This document shows, piece by piece, positions 7,136-14,568 of a stretch of 21,154 bases of DNA. Below the pieces are notes generated by a model, which saw nothing but the letters and a program-made list of their open reading frames with translations, did not search any database and had not been told where the DNA came from. The stretch covers positions 1 to 21,154 of the forward strand of contig JAHZKM010000084.1 in NCBI GenBank assembly GCA_022600395.1, in the 5' to 3' direction. Source of the stretch: Pseudomonadota bacterium. GTDB taxonomy: Bacteria; Pseudomonadota; Gammaproteobacteria; PS1; Pseudothioglobaceae. The translations under genes were made by a program, and so were the position numbers. The first letter of the stretch is position 1; every line of letters begins with the position of its first letter.

Positions 7136-7512
7136 TGAAAGCATTATTGCTTGTTGCACATGGAAGTAGAAAAGAATCATCTAACCAGGAGGTTGCCCAA
7201 TTATCGTCTCAGATGCAACGTCTTGTTAACGAAAAATTTGATTTTGTTAAACATGGATTTTTAGAACTAGCAGAGCCTTCAATTCCTGATGCAATCGATA
7301 ATTGCTGCCAACAAGGTGCCACTCATATTACCGTCGTTCCGTATTTCTTATCTGCGGGAAGACATGTAACTGAAGACATACCTGAAGAAGTTGAAATTGG
7401 GCAAAAAAACAACCCTAATGTAGAAATCACTGTTTCAAGTTATCTAGGTGCACAAGACGAAATTGCCGCTCTACTAGTTGAAGCGGCAGTTTACGCCCAA
7501 GGAGGTAGGTAG
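7135..7512 (+). CDS. cbiX: CbiX-family sirohydrochlorin metal chelatase (short form)
   Basis: A small single-domain chelatase (125 aa) of the CbiX/SirB type that inserts Co or Fe into sirohydrochlorin, feeding B12 or siroheme. Two family histidines are present: His9 in LLVAHGSR and His77 in [10 protein letters not shown]. The short length fits the CbiX-S forms that act as homodimers. No C-terminal His-rich or cysteine-rich extension is present. Sequence does not tell cobalt from iron; in an organism without B12 synthesis it would supply siroheme. AGGAG lies 7 bases before the ATG, which overlaps the phr stop codon (TAATG). It sits between phr and trpB in a tight five-gene run. Confidence 0.88.
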   Translation: MKALLLVAHGSRKESSNQEVAQLSSQMQRLVNEKFDFVKHGFLELAEPSIPDAIDNCCQQGATHITVVPYFLSAGRHVTEDIPEEVEIGQKNNPNVEITVSSYLGAQDEIAALLVEAAVYAQGGR

Positions 7513-7514
7513 TA

Positions 7515-8714
7515 GTGCAACAGCATTATAATTTTCCTGACCAAAAAGGTCATTTTGGAGCATATGGCGGAAATTATTCAGCAGAAACGCTATTTGAGCC
7601 GTTAAAATCTTTAGCATTAAACTATGAAGAAGCGTTAAAAGACCCTAACTTCAAAAAAGAATTTACAGAAGATCTGAAGAGTTACGTCGGTAGAGAGACG
7701 CCTTTATACCACGCAAAAAACTTAACCAAGTATGCAGGTGGTGCTGAAATCTATCTTAAGCGAGAAGATTTAAATCATACTGGTGCTCATAAAATAAACA
7801 ATACCATTGGTCAGGCTTTGCTCGCGAAAAGAATGGGGAAAACTCGAATTATTGCCGAAACTGGTGCTGGGCAACATGGTGTTGCCAGTGCAACTGTTGC
7901 GGCAAGACTTGGTCTAGAATGTGTTGTCTTTATGGGAGAAGTAGACGTTGAACGACAAGCGCTTAACGTCTATAGAATGAAACTCTTAGGTGCTACGGTT
8001 GTGCCTGTCTCATCAGGCTCTAAAACCTTGAAAGATGCATTAAATGAAGCCATGAGAGATTGGGTCACTAATGTTGACAATACTTTTTATATTATTGGAA
8101 CTGTTGCTGGGCCTCATCCATATCCAATGATGGTGCGTGACTTTCAAAGTGTTATTGGTCAGGAAACTAAGGAGCAATTTTCGCAACAAGTTGGTGGCTT
8201 GCCAGATGCGCTTGTAGCATGTGTAGGAGGCGGTTCAAATGCTATTGGATTGTTCCATCCGTTTATTAATGACACTAGCGTTGATATGTATGGTGTAGAA
8301 GCTTCGGGTTTAGGCTTAGATACTAACCAGCACTCTGCACCATTAAATAAAGGCAAGCCTGGTGTACTCCATGGCAACAAAACCTATATTGTGTGTGATG
8401 AAAATGGGCAAATCGGTTCAACACATTCCATCTCTGCAGGTTTGGATTATCCTGGTGTTGGACCCGAACATTCGTATTTGAAAGATTCTAAAAGAGCGAA
8501 ATATGTCGCCATTACTGATGAGGAAGCTTTGAATGCTTTCCACAAACTCACTAGAATTGAAGGAATTTTGCCTGCGTTAGAATCTTCTCATGCCATTGCT
8601 TATGCTATCAAACTGGCTAAAAAGCTTGGCAAAAACAAAACCATTGTTGTTAACCTTTCAGGCCGAGGCGATAAAGATATTGATACGGTTAGGTCATTAA
8701 CTGAGGCATCATAA
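7515..8714 (+). CDS. trpB: tryptophan synthase beta subunit
   Basis: A PLP enzyme (399 aa) that joins indole and serine to make tryptophan. The PLP lysine is Lys93 in [11 protein letters not shown], with catalytic Glu115 in AETGAGQHG and the phosphate-binding GGGSNA loop at 238-243. The start is a GTG with a strong GGAGG site 9 bases upstream, only 2 bases after the cbiX stop. trpA and trpF, the usual neighbours, are not here: the gene is followed by a DCC-family protein instead. It lacks any visible N-terminal extension of the TrpB2 kind and matches the ordinary TrpB1 length, so it should work with a TrpA encoded elsewhere. Confidence 0.96.
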   Translation: MQQHYNFPDQKGHFGAYGGNYSAETLFEPLKSLALNYEEALKDPNFKKEFTEDLKSYVGRETPLYHAKNLTKYAGGAEIYLKREDLNHTGAHKINNTIGQALLAKRMGKTRIIAETGAGQHGVASATVAARLGLECVVFMGEVDVERQALNVYRMKLLGATVVPVSSGSKTLKDALNEAMRDWVTNVDNTFYIIGTVAGPHPYPMMVRDFQSVIGQETKEQFSQQVGGLPDALVACVGGGSNAIGLFHPFINDTSVDMYGVEASGLGLDTNQHSAPLNKGKPGVLHGNKTYIVCDENGQIGSTHSISAGLDYPGVGPEHSYLKDSKRAKYVAITDEEALNAFHKLTRIEGILPALESSHAIAYAIKLAKKLGKNKTIVVNLSGRGDKDIDTVRSLTEAS

Positions 8715-8720
8715 AAAAAC

Positions 8721-9074
8721 ATGATTAAAGTTTTTTATGATGGCAAATGTGGGTTATGCTCGAAAGAGATTAGCTACTATCAAAAGATATCTCCAGGTGG
8801 AACCTTTGAATGGATCGATATTACCCGCAACAAGAACTTGGCTCTTGAAGAAGGCTTCACTTATGAAAATAGCTTAAAACTATTACATGTTAAAGATGAA
8901 AAAAACGAGCTAAAGATTGGCGTGGATGCTTTTATTGTCATTTGGTCAGCGTTACCAAAATTTAAAATACTTGCCAAAATAGCCACCCTTCCAATTGTTA
9001 GTTGGATACTTCAAAAAGCTTATATCATTTTTGCAGATTGGCGCTTTAAAAGAATCAAATACTGCAAAAATTAA
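8721..9074 (+). CDS. DCC-family (DUF393) thiol-disulfide oxidoreductase-like protein
   Basis: A 117-residue thioredoxin-like protein with the diagnostic N-terminal motif YDGKCGLC (D7, C10, C13) of the DCC/DUF393 family. The later family features, VDAFIVIWSALPKF (about 79-92) and the C-terminal helix with DWRF near residue 110, are also present. A redox role is inferred from the CxxC motif, with no known partner. It follows trpB by 6 bases with no clear ribosome site of its own and is the last gene of the merR-phr run. DCC proteins occur near photolyase/cryptochrome genes in other proteobacteria as far as I recall. Confidence 0.85.
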   Translation: MIKVFYDGKCGLCSKEISYYQKISPGGTFEWIDITRNKNLALEEGFTYENSLKLLHVKDEKNELKIGVDAFIVIWSALPKFKILAKIATLPIVSWILQKAYIIFADWRFKRIKYCKN

Positions 9075-9320
9075 CTTTAATAAGAATCTTAATATTGACA
9101 CCATCACTCACAGCAGTTTTTTTCATTCATTCAAATATAGCGATAAGTTAAAATAACTTTTTAACGCTTTTTCAAAGAGACAACTTAAGAATTACCTTGG
9201 AGTGAGTGTTGAATCATCTTCTATCAATCTCTATTTTTTTAAAATTTACTAAAAATCTCACACCATACTAAGAGAATACTTTATCAAGACTATATATTAA
9301 GCACTTGCTTGCTAATAGCA
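9075..9320. other. 246-bp gap between convergent genes, nothing identified
   Basis: AT-rich spacer between the DCC gene and the minus-strand receiver-like gene. No convincing terminator hairpin, RNA gene or open frame is visible. A short near-palindrome TAAGAATCTTA follows the DCC stop. Confidence 0.5.
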
Positions 9321-9701
9321 TTAATCAAGTAAACTTTCTATTTGAGTAAGTGAGACGGGGAGTTGTAATACGCCATGTACAGGGTAATCTACAGTATCTA
9401 AAACGCCGATATATTTGATTTCTTTCTTTTTGGCTAAAACGATCACTTTGGTCTTGGGGGAGTATTTAATTAAACTTACCAGCAGTACTTCCAAGTTAGA
9501 TTTATAGATGCCACTATAATTTGTACTGTACGCATAAAAAAACTCTACCACAATGAAATCAATAGGGTTTTTTTTGATTAACGTTAAGGCTTTGCGAATA
9601 CTGTTAACTCTTAATTCTGTAATATTTTTACGCAGGTATAGGTCACTACAATCAGGGAACAATATTGACTCTACAATTGAAATAGCGATTGGGTTAGGCA
9701 T
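9321..9701 (-). CDS. receiver-like domain protein without phosphoacceptor, unrecognised
   Basis: The 126 residues resemble a stand-alone CheY-like receiver fold: alternating hydrophobic strands (IAISIVES at 5-12, IDFIVVEFF at 47-55, KTKVIVLAKK at 83-92, HGVLQLPVS at 109-117) with helices between them, ending in a P-x-S segment where receivers have K-P. The strand-3 Asp that would be phosphorylated is missing (VVEFF), and there is no DD acidic pair at the N-terminus, so it cannot work as a normal response regulator. It could be a pseudo-receiver or only a similar fold. The ATG has no Shine-Dalgarno. It is downstream of the small-protein genes in the rhlE-djlA run but 120 bases away, so it may have its own promoter. 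Confidence 0.65.
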   Translation of the reverse strand: MPNPIAISIVESILFPDCSDLYLRKNITELRVNSIRKALTLIKKNPIDFIVVEFFYAYSTNYSGIYKSNLEVLLVSLIKYSPKTKVIVLAKKKEIKYIGVLDTVDYPVHGVLQLPVSLTQIESLLD

Positions 9702-9823
9702 AATTTTTAAAGATAAAACATATGTTTAACAAAATTTTATTAGATGAAAAATTTGGACTTCGGTCAAGACAAACTTGCTAAAAAGTGAATGTATAGATTA
9801 TTTGTATTTTTAACAAACCTTGA

Positions 9824-9892
9824 TTAAATATTCTTTCTGATTAAGTAAAAGACGACCGCCACAATAAAACCAAGGATAAATAATTCAAACAT
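9824..9892 (-). CDS. possible 22-residue single-helix membrane peptide
   Basis: A short frame starting at ATG 9892 encodes MFELFILGFIVAVVFYLIRKNI: one hydrophobic helix followed by a basic tail (RK), as in many small bacterial inner-membrane proteins. It begins 4 bases after the stop of the secreted 82-residue protein. The stop at 9824 and the composition favour a real peptide, but there is no ribosome site and a frame this short can arise by chance in AT-rich DNA. Confidence 0.4.
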   Translation of the reverse strand: MFELFILGFIVAVVFYLIRKNI

Positions 9893-9896
9893 CAGC

Positions 9897-10145
9897 TTAA
9901 TTGTTGATTGAGTAGCAAGCTACTCCGCCTTTTTGTGAGCCGGCTGCAAACATACAGCGTGTATTTGGATTGTCGGCTGGAACCCACTCATACACACGAA
10001 TATTCCACCCAGCAGTTTCAACCAAGTATTCAGAAGAAGGCTTAATGGTTTGCGCACCCATAGTAGTCATCTTTTCCCAAAGTCCTGCTTTTGCAGATAA
10101 GGATGCTAAAATTATTAGCGTCAGTAAGGTAAATTTAATCTTCAT
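9897..10145 (-). CDS. small secreted hypothetical protein with two cysteines
   Basis: An 82-residue protein with a clear signal peptide (residues 1-20, KIKF then a hydrophobic core, SAKA before cleavage), so the mature form is about 62 residues in the periplasm. The mature part holds a VYEWVPADNPNTRC...GGVACY pattern, with Cys64 and Cys77 placed to form a disulfide. I have a sense that similar short proteins occur in other Gammaproteobacteria but know no function. AAGGA lies 5 bases before the ATG. It follows djlA by 22 bases on the same strand and is probably co-transcribed with it. Confidence 0.75.
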   Translation of the reverse strand: MKIKFTLLTLIILASLSAKAGLWEKMTTMGAQTIKPSSEYLVETAGWNIRVYEWVPADNPNTRCMFAAGSQKGGVACYSINN

Positions 10146-10167
10146 ATTTTTCCTTTATTTTTTCAAA

Positions 10168-10947
10168 TTATCGCATCTTGCGTTGCTTTTTGATGAGTTC
10201 ATAAGCGCTAATAATCTCTTGGGTTTTTTCCTTAGCGATAGTCATCATCTCCTCTGGCAAACCTTTAGCCACTAATTTATCAGGATGATGCTGAGCTAGT
10301 AAACGACGATAGGCACGCTTGACTTCTTTGTCAGTTTGACTTTTCTCAACACCTAATACTTTATAAGCATCGTTAATAGTAAACTTTTCTGCTCTGCCAC
10401 TACTAGCGGCAAATTGTTGAATTAGACTTTCAAGCTCTTTAAGCGGGAAATGTAATTTTTGTGCAATATATTTAAGCGCATCATGTTCTGTACTATCCAA
10501 TACGCCATCAGCATAAGTAGCCTGGATTTGAATCTCTAAAAACATACGAACTAAATGAGTACGCCTATGGCTTTCTATGCGAAACTGCTCTAGCACTTCA
10601 TCCAATTTAAAATCTGCCTGTTTGCCTTGGTTAAACAAATCTTTGGCTACTTTCTGCATATCATCAGCTAACTGCATATGCTGCATAACTTGCTGTGCTA
10701 GAAGAATTTCCTCTTTTGAAACTTTACCATCAACCTTGGATAAATAGCCCATAACTGAAAATAGGCTACTAAAAAAAGCCGCTTGAACGCGTTGTTGATC
10801 ACCCAAATGATAGTCTTTAGAAAACCCGCCAAAATTAGTTTTATTTTTTGAAAAATTTCCCGCAAAAGCAGCGCCAAGTAACGCACCAAGAGGTCCGCCT
10901 AAAATAAATCCAAATGCACCACCTAAAACTGTTGTCCACCAACTCAT
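10168..10947 (-). CDS. djlA: DjlA-like membrane-anchored J-domain co-chaperone
   Basis: A DnaK co-chaperone of 259 residues. Domain order: a Gly-rich N-terminal membrane segment (about 8-30, GGPLGALLGAAFAG), a TerB-like helical domain (about 52-180, with DGKVSKEE and ADGVLDSTE acidic motifs), and a C-terminal J domain (192-258) with the essential HPD at 221-223 that stimulates DnaK ATPase. This matches DjlA, a type III membrane DnaJ protein linked to envelope stress signalling in E. coli. The ATG has no strong ribosome site. It lies 68 bases downstream of rhlE on the same strand and precedes a small secreted protein gene. Confidence 0.9.
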   Translation of the reverse strand: MSWWTTVLGGAFGFILGGPLGALLGAAFAGNFSKNKTNFGGFSKDYHLGDQQRVQAAFFSSLFSVMGYLSKVDGKVSKEEILLAQQVMQHMQLADDMQKVAKDLFNQGKQADFKLDEVLEQFRIESHRRTHLVRMFLEIQIQATYADGVLDSTEHDALKYIAQKLHFPLKELESLIQQFAASSGRAEKFTINDAYKVLGVEKSQTDKEVKRAYRRLLAQHHPDKLVAKGLPEEMMTIAKEKTQEIISAYELIKKQRKMR

Positions 10948-11015
10948 AATATTTATTTAATGTTTGTGAGAGCCTCAATTGTACTTGGTCTAGCTCAAAA
11001 TAATTGTAATAAAAA

Positions 11016-12353
11016 CTACTTATCTGGTTTTTCTGAAGTTTTTAATTTATTATTTTTAGACTTTTTATTAGACTTATTGCCCCAGAAGTCTTTTTTCTTT
11101 TTAGCTTTATTTTCTTGAGAATTGCTGTCTTTGCCGTATCTAGGCTTGTTTCTATTTTTGTCTTTTTTGGGCTTTTTCTTTTTAGGAGGGAGTTGCTTTT
11201 TCAAAGACTCTGGTAGATTATGGTCTGGCACAAAATCATCCACCATAATTCGCTCTAGCTTTTTTTGCGTAAGACGCTCAATATCAAATAATTGCTTAAC
11301 CTCATCTGCACTAACCAACGATATTGCTTCGCCTTTTGAGCCAGCACGCCCTGTTCTACCAATACGGTGGACATAATCTTCTGGCACATGAGGCAAATCA
11401 AAATTAACCACGTGTGGCAACTCGGCAATATCAATACCACGTGCGGCAATATCAGTTGCCACTAGTACATTTACCTTGCCATTTTTAAAATCAGCTAAGG
11501 CTCGAGTACGCGCACCTTGAGATTTGTTACCGTGAATAGCGCTTGCACTAATGCCTTTTTTGCCCAGCTGTGTAGCGATACGATTAGCGCCATGCTTAGT
11601 TCGACTAAATACCAATACCTGGTACCAACCATGGTCTTTAATAAGCTGAGTTAATAGTGCTTGTTTTTTAGACTTATCTACCGGATGAATCCATTGTTTG
11701 ACAGATTTTACGGTTGAATTGCGAGGAGTGACAGAGATTTCTACAGGATTATTAACCAATGATTTTGCCAACTTTCTAATCTCGTCAGAAAACGTAGCTG
11801 AAAACATTAACGTTTGTCTTTTTGCCGGTAAAATTTTTAAAATTCTCTTAATGTCATGAATAAAACCCATATCTAGCATTCTATCAGCTTCATCAAATAC
11901 AATGATTTCAAGCTCATCAAACTTCACCGCATTTTGAGAATAAAGATCTAATAGACGCCCTGGCGTAGCCACCAAAATATCCACGCCACCACGTAATTTT
12001 TGCATTTGCGGATTAATCTTAACACCGCCAAATACAACTGTTGATTTAAGCGGCAATTGCTTACCATACGTGCTCACACTATCTTGCACTTGAGCGGCAA
12101 GCTCGCGAGTTGGGGTTAGTATTAATGTGCGAACTTGATTTGATTTAGTTGGCTGGCCTTTGGATAGCAGTTGCAAAATTGGTAGCGTGAATCCAGCTGT
12201 TTTACCTGTACCTGTTTGTGCAGCAGCCATCACATCCTTGCCTTCTAAAATTAAAGGGATGGATTTTTCTTGAATGGGAGAAGGAGTATCGTAGCCTTGC
12301 TTTTTAACGGCCTCTAAAATAGCATCCGATAAGCCTAATTTTGTAAATCCCAT
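11016..12353 (-). CDS. rhlE: DEAD-box ATP-dependent RNA helicase, RhlE type
   Basis: A cytoplasmic RNA helicase (445 aa) for ribosome assembly and RNA turnover. All motifs are visible: Q motif (SPIQEKSIP), motif I AQTGTGKT (45-52), PTRELA (81-86), TPGR (130-133), DEAD (154-157), SAT (185-187), ARGIDI and HRIGRTGR. The last 50 or so residues are a Lys/Asn-rich basic tail that would bind RNA. RhlE is the closest group I recognise; other DEAD subgroups are possible. I use the ATG at 12353 (MGFTKLGL) instead of the upstream GTG at 12395, since the family N-terminus begins here. There is no Shine-Dalgarno, and a TACAAT box sits 6 bases before the ATG, suggesting a leaderless mRNA. Confidence 0.92.
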   Translation of the reverse strand: MGFTKLGLSDAILEAVKKQGYDTPSPIQEKSIPLILEGKDVMAAAQTGTGKTAGFTLPILQLLSKGQPTKSNQVRTLILTPTRELAAQVQDSVSTYGKQLPLKSTVVFGGVKINPQMQKLRGGVDILVATPGRLLDLYSQNAVKFDELEIIVFDEADRMLDMGFIHDIKRILKILPAKRQTLMFSATFSDEIRKLAKSLVNNPVEISVTPRNSTVKSVKQWIHPVDKSKKQALLTQLIKDHGWYQVLVFSRTKHGANRIATQLGKKGISASAIHGNKSQGARTRALADFKNGKVNVLVATDIAARGIDIAELPHVVNFDLPHVPEDYVHRIGRTGRAGSKGEAISLVSADEVKQLFDIERLTQKKLERIMVDDFVPDHNLPESLKKQLPPKKKKPKKDKNRNKPRYGKDSNSQENKAKKKKDFWGNKSNKKSKNNKLKTSEKPDK

Positions 12354-12359
12354 AATATA

Positions 12360-12365
12360 ATTGTA
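12360..12365 (-). promoter_or_regulatory. -10-like box of rhlE
   Basis: TACAAT is read on the minus strand with exactly 6 bases to the rhlE ATG, placing the expected transcription start at the A of the start codon. No clear -35 is found. Confidence 0.4.
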
Positions 12366-12420
12366 TTTAAATGAAGGTGCATATTTTACATTCACTACAC
12401 CGATTAGTATAAGCTCAATC

Positions 12421-12426
12421 TATAAT
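12421..12426 (+). promoter_or_regulatory. -10 box of the DUF1289/CPXCG gene pair
   Basis: A perfect TATAAT is followed by 6 bases and the ATG at 12433, so the mRNA would begin at the start codon. A recognisable -35 is lacking. Confidence 0.5.
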
Positions 12427-12432
12427 GATCTA

Positions 12433-12609
12433 ATGCAGCAAAATCAAGTAATCAAAACCCCATGTGTCAGTATTTGCAAATACAATAAAGCTAATTATTG
12501 CATTGGCTGCAAACGCCATAGTAGCGAAATAACTGGTTGGATTAATTATTCAGATGCTGTTAGACAAGCCATTATGCAAGACTTAAAAGATCGGGATATT
12601 GATGTTTAG
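12433..12609 (+). CDS. DUF1289 small cysteine-rich protein
   Basis: A 58-residue protein of the DUF1289 family: TPCVSICKYN...YCIGCKRHSSEITGW, with four cysteines (Cys10, Cys14, Cys21 and Cys24 in a CxxxC...CxxC arrangement) likely to bind zinc or iron. The function of the family is unknown. The start is the ATG at 12433; the frame also runs back to a TTG at 12361, but the extra residues do not fit the family and overlap the promoter. The ATG is 6 bases after TATAAT with no ribosome site. It overlaps the next Cys-rich gene by 8 bases and is divergent from rhlE. Confidence 0.85.
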   Translation: MQQNQVIKTPCVSICKYNKANYCIGCKRHSSEITGWINYSDAVRQAIMQDLKDRDIDV

Positions 12610-12793
12610 CGTACAGAACCACTCAATCATGTGCCCTTATTGTGGAGAATTCATTGAAATAGAAGTAGATTGTTCTGAGGATGAACAAAGTTATATCGAA
12701 GATTGCTCAGTATGTTGTCGACCGATAAATATTGACATATCAATAGACTTTGATCAACAAGTTCAAGTGCAAGTGACTCATGAAAACGAATAA
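12602..12793 (+). CDS. CPXCG motif-containing cysteine-rich protein
   Basis: A 63-residue, acidic, probably zinc-binding protein. It shows the family pattern: CPYCG near the N-terminus, then IEVDCSEDEQSYIEDCSVCCRPI, so two CxxC-type pairs form a small zinc-ribbon-like unit, followed by a beta-rich acidic tail. No function is known for this family. I start at the ATG at 12602, which gives the usual short lead-in before CPYCG; this ATG lies inside the DUF1289 gene (8-base overlap), so translation is likely coupled. Only 3 bases separate its stop from the stop of the convergent bolA-like gene. Confidence 0.85.
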   Translation: MFSVQNHSIMCPYCGEFIEIEVDCSEDEQSYIEDCSVCCRPINIDISIDFDQQVQVQVTHENE

Positions 12794-12796
12794 GCT

Positions 12797-13027
12797 CTAG
12801 ACCATTTCTTCAGGTGTTCTGGCTTTAATCGTTAGCGCGTGCAACTCTCCAGAATCAATATTTTCACGTACAGTAGCGAGTACCATTTTTTGACGAGCTA
12901 GTAAAGACATACCTTCAAAAGCTGATGAAACAACGACTGTTGAACAATTACAGCCATCGCCCTGCATTGTAACTATAGAATCCTTAATGGCTAATTCGAT
13001 TTTTTTTTGAATTTCGTCTGTTGTCAT
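12797..13027 (-). CDS. BolA family protein, IbaG-like
   Basis: A 76-residue BolA-fold protein. BolA proteins bind monothiol glutaredoxins through a shared [2Fe-2S] cluster and take part in iron-sulfur trafficking and stress response. Family marks are GDG at 23-25, VVVSSAFEGMSLLARQKMV (31-49) and GELHALTIKARTPEEM with the invariant His63. In the loop where many relatives carry a His ligand, this one has CNC (Cys26, Cys28), giving Cys as probable cluster ligand. The sequence is closer to IbaG than to BolA proper. Its ATG overlaps the phoU stop as ATGA, so it is the coupled last gene of the Pho operon, an uncommon location. Confidence 0.88.
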   Translation of the reverse strand: MTTDEIQKKIELAIKDSIVTMQGDGCNCSTVVVSSAFEGMSLLARQKMVLATVRENIDSGELHALTIKARTPEEMV

Positions 13028-13728
13028 TTTTCTCGTCCCTGTCTACTTTCTTCATCAATCACATGTCTAATATCATTACCTTTAACAATATAAACAACAT
13101 ATTCACAGATATTTTTTGCATGGTCACCAACTCGCTCGATTGAACGTGCGCACCACATTACCTTAATAGTATCTTCGATATTCTTAATATCTTCCAATAA
13201 ATAGGTTGTTAAAATACGATTCACATTTATAAATTCAGCATCCACTTCATTATCTAACTCTAACACCTCTAACGCCTTTTCAGCATCTAATCGAGCATAA
13301 CAATCTAATGCGGCTGAAAGCATTTCTCTGGTATTTTGCACAAGAGATTTAAGAGAATTATAAAACTTCATTGAATGAGAATTAGTGCTTAACTCAGCTG
13401 TAAATTTCGCAATTTTTTCACTTTCATCTCCCATTCTTTCAAGATCAGTCACAATCTTAACGACTGCAAAGATATTTCTAAGGTCGCTTGCTGCAGGCTG
13501 TCGGAGTGCAATCATGTTAGAGCAATCTTCATCAATAGAAACTTCAAGAGCATTAATCTTATAGTCTTCTTTAGAGGCTTCTCTTGCTAGTTGAACCTTC
13601 CCTTTTAGTAAGGCTTTAGTAGCATCATTAAAACTATCTTCAACTAGGCCACCCATATTTAAAACTTTGGCTCGTAATTGCTCTAACTCATCATTGTATT
13701 CTTTCGATATGTGGTCTTGTGTATTCAT
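13024..13728 (-). CDS. phoU: PhoU, negative regulator of phosphate uptake signalling
   Basis: A 234-residue all-helical cytoplasmic protein that links the Pst transporter to PhoR and keeps the Pho response off when phosphate is plentiful. The two repeat motifs that bind metal are present: ERMGDESEKIA (97-107) and ERVGDHAKNI (198-207). Length is ordinary. It lies 7 bases after pstB with no strong ribosome site of its own, and ends overlapping the bolA-like gene. Confidence 0.96.
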   Translation of the reverse strand: MNTQDHISKEYNDELEQLRAKVLNMGGLVEDSFNDATKALLKGKVQLAREASKEDYKINALEVSIDEDCSNMIALRQPAASDLRNIFAVVKIVTDLERMGDESEKIAKFTAELSTNSHSMKFYNSLKSLVQNTREMLSAALDCYARLDAEKALEVLELDNEVDAEFINVNRILTTYLLEDIKNIEDTIKVMWCARSIERVGDHAKNICEYVVYIVKGNDIRHVIDEESRQGREK

Positions 13729-13735
13729 AGCTTAA

Positions 13736-14566
13736 TTATCCAAATCTACCTGTAATATAATTTTCTGTTAATTCATGCTCAGGATTAGTAAACACTTTGT
13801 TTGTCTCATTAACTTCAACCAACCTGCCCAAATGAAAATAGGCCGTTCTATCGGAAATCCTTGCCGCCTGTTGCATAGAATGAGTCACAACAGCAATAGT
13901 ATAAGATGATTTTAACTCATACATTAGCTCTTCGATTGTTGCTGTTGCAATAGGGTCAAGCGCTGATGTTGGCTCATCCATTAAAATAACTTCTGGTTTC
14001 ACAGCAATCGTTCGAGCGATGCATAAACGTTGTTGCTGCCCTCCCGATAATCCTGTTCCTGGCTTATTTAAACGATCCTTTGTTTCTTTCCAAAGGCCGG
14101 ACTTAATCAGACTTTCTTCAACCAAATCATCTAACTCTGCTCCATTTCTAGCAAGTCCATGCAATCTAGGTCCGTAAGCAACATTATCATAAATTGACTT
14201 TGGGAATGGATTAGGTTTTTGAAAAACCATACCTACATTAGAGCGCAATAGTACAGGATCAATATTCTTTGAATAGACATCTATACCGTCAAGTGTTATT
14301 TCACCTTCAACCTTACATCCCTCAATAGTGTCATTCATGCGATTTAGGCATCTTAACAAGGTTGATTTGCCACACCCAGAAGGGCCAATCATGGCTAAAA
14401 TTTCATTTTTTCCTAGATCAACACTGATATCAAAAATTGCCTGATTATTGTTATTATAAAAAACATCCACTTTACTACAACTCATTCTTGAGTCGCCATC
14501 AATTAATGGCTTGCCAACAGTATCCCCAAGATTTTGTAATAATTCTACATCGGTCCCTTTTCGCAT
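13736..14566 (-). CDS. pstB: phosphate ABC transporter ATP-binding protein
   Basis: The ATPase subunit of the Pst phosphate importer (276 aa). It shows Walker [10 protein letters not shown] (61-69), the Q-loop in [15 protein letters not shown], signature LSGGQQQR (173-180), Walker [13 protein letters not shown] (193-204) and the H-loop VVTHS (226-230). The N-terminus runs about 25 residues beyond the usual core. I start at the ATG at 14566, which has AGGTGG 5 bases upstream, rather than at the GTG at 14575. The gap from the pstA stop is 2 bases. Confidence 0.96.
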   Translation of the reverse strand: MRKGTDVELLQNLGDTVGKPLIDGDSRMSCSKVDVFYNNNNQAIFDISVDLGKNEILAMIGPSGCGKSTLLRCLNRMNDTIEGCKVEGEITLDGIDVYSKNIDPVLLRSNVGMVFQKPNPFPKSIYDNVAYGPRLHGLARNGAELDDLVEESLIKSGLWKETKDRLNKPGTGLSGGQQQRLCIARTIAVKPEVILMDEPTSALDPIATATIEELMYELKSSYTIAVVTHSMQQAARISDRTAYFHLGRLVEVNETNKVFTNPEHELTENYITGRFG

Positions 14567-14568
14567 AC

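Noticed and set aside
9105..9208. CACTCAC (9105-9111) and GTGAGTG (9202-9208) as a stem
   Set aside because: Seven bases with a 90-base loop in a 246-base spacer is easily chance, with no extension of the pairing.
10698..10889. Minus-strand 63-codon frame inside djlA
   Set aside because: Out-of-frame with djlA, Lys/Phe/Leu-rich and without a domain; a shadow of the djlA coding sequence.
12354..12395. Longer rhlE from a GTG at 12395
   Set aside because: The family N-terminus starts at the ATG at 12353; the extra 14 residues resemble nothing and have no ribosome site.
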